This document shows, in pieces, positions 63,999-64,000 of a stretch of 64,000 bases of DNA. The position numbers were made by a program, and so were the translations under genes. The notes below the pieces were generated by a model, which was not told where the DNA came from, made no database searches, and worked only from the letters and a program-made list of their open reading frames with translations. This DNA is from JAAURS01 sp044923475. GTDB taxonomy: Bacteria; Cyanobacteriota; Cyanobacteriia; Thermosynechococcales; Thermosynechococcaceae. The DNA lies in the NCBI RefSeq assembly GCF_044923475.1, contig NZ_CP137338.1, positions 4,712,001 to 4,776,000 of the forward strand. The letters are read 5' to 3'. Each line of letters starts with the position of its first letter. Position 1 is the first letter of the stretch.

Positions 63999-64000
63999 GC

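Noticed and set aside
1..64000. tRNA genes, rRNA and CRISPR arrays
   Set aside because: I looked through the gaps for T-loop sequences and regularly spaced direct repeats and saw none; a tRNA search would be decisive.

Overview
The window looks like cyanobacterial chromosome. The HIP1 octamer GCGATCGC and its partial forms are scattered throughout. Many genes are cyanobacterial or typical of the phylum: thf1/psb29, ndhH, a COP23-family protein, a DUF4327 protein, KGK-domain proteins and a ribBA with the long cyanobacterial C-terminal extension. I cannot name the species from sequence alone. No rRNA, tRNA or CRISPR array was seen.

Layout. 1-5.9 kb (minus): a two-partner secretion pair, with the TpsB transporter followed by a very long TpsA exoprotein that runs off the left edge. 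6.2-14.4 kb: housekeeping genes (COP23 protein, esterase, thf1, DUF362 protein, RarD-type transporter, VOC protein, ndhH, ribBA). 14.5-23.4 kb: signalling, with two REC/GGDEF/EAL proteins, argC between them, and an overlapping operon of CHASE4 histidine kinase, CheY-like regulator and REC-PAS-GGDEF-EAL protein. 23.5-27.4 kb: ureC without other urease genes, an Rpn/DUF4351 protein, an RHS remnant and pyrR. 27.4-32.2 kb: a large hybrid kinase overlapping a regulator with a degenerate PP2C-like domain.

32.3-40.9 kb (all minus) is the accessory island and the most interesting part. In transcription order it encodes an LSDAT-type SLOG protein, a DUF4231 two-membrane-segment protein overlapping it, a TIR-transmembrane-WD40 protein with 16 WD repeats, a dynamin-like GTPase, three KGK-domain copies (one intact, one with a frameshift at a seven-base homopolymer, one with two in-frame stops) and an HNH nuclease. 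The parts (predicted ligand sensor, membrane effector, TIR enzyme, membrane-remodelling GTPase, nuclease) resemble nucleotide-signalling anti-phage modules. I could not match the combination to a named system, so function is inference.

41-58 kb returns to core metabolism: a pyrF-pyrE fusion, a YyaL/DUF255 protein, a DCC-family protein, isoaspartyl peptidase, a transglutaminase-like protein whose stop codon lies in the end of a small inverted-repeat element, hypBA, dnaG, a membrane-anchored methyltransferase, an ExoD-family protein and csaB. An orphan TnpB gene flanked by an 11-bp inverted repeat, a vapBC pair, a gene-poor stretch and a fused 5-oxoprolinase/hydantoinase gene reaching the right edge complete the window.
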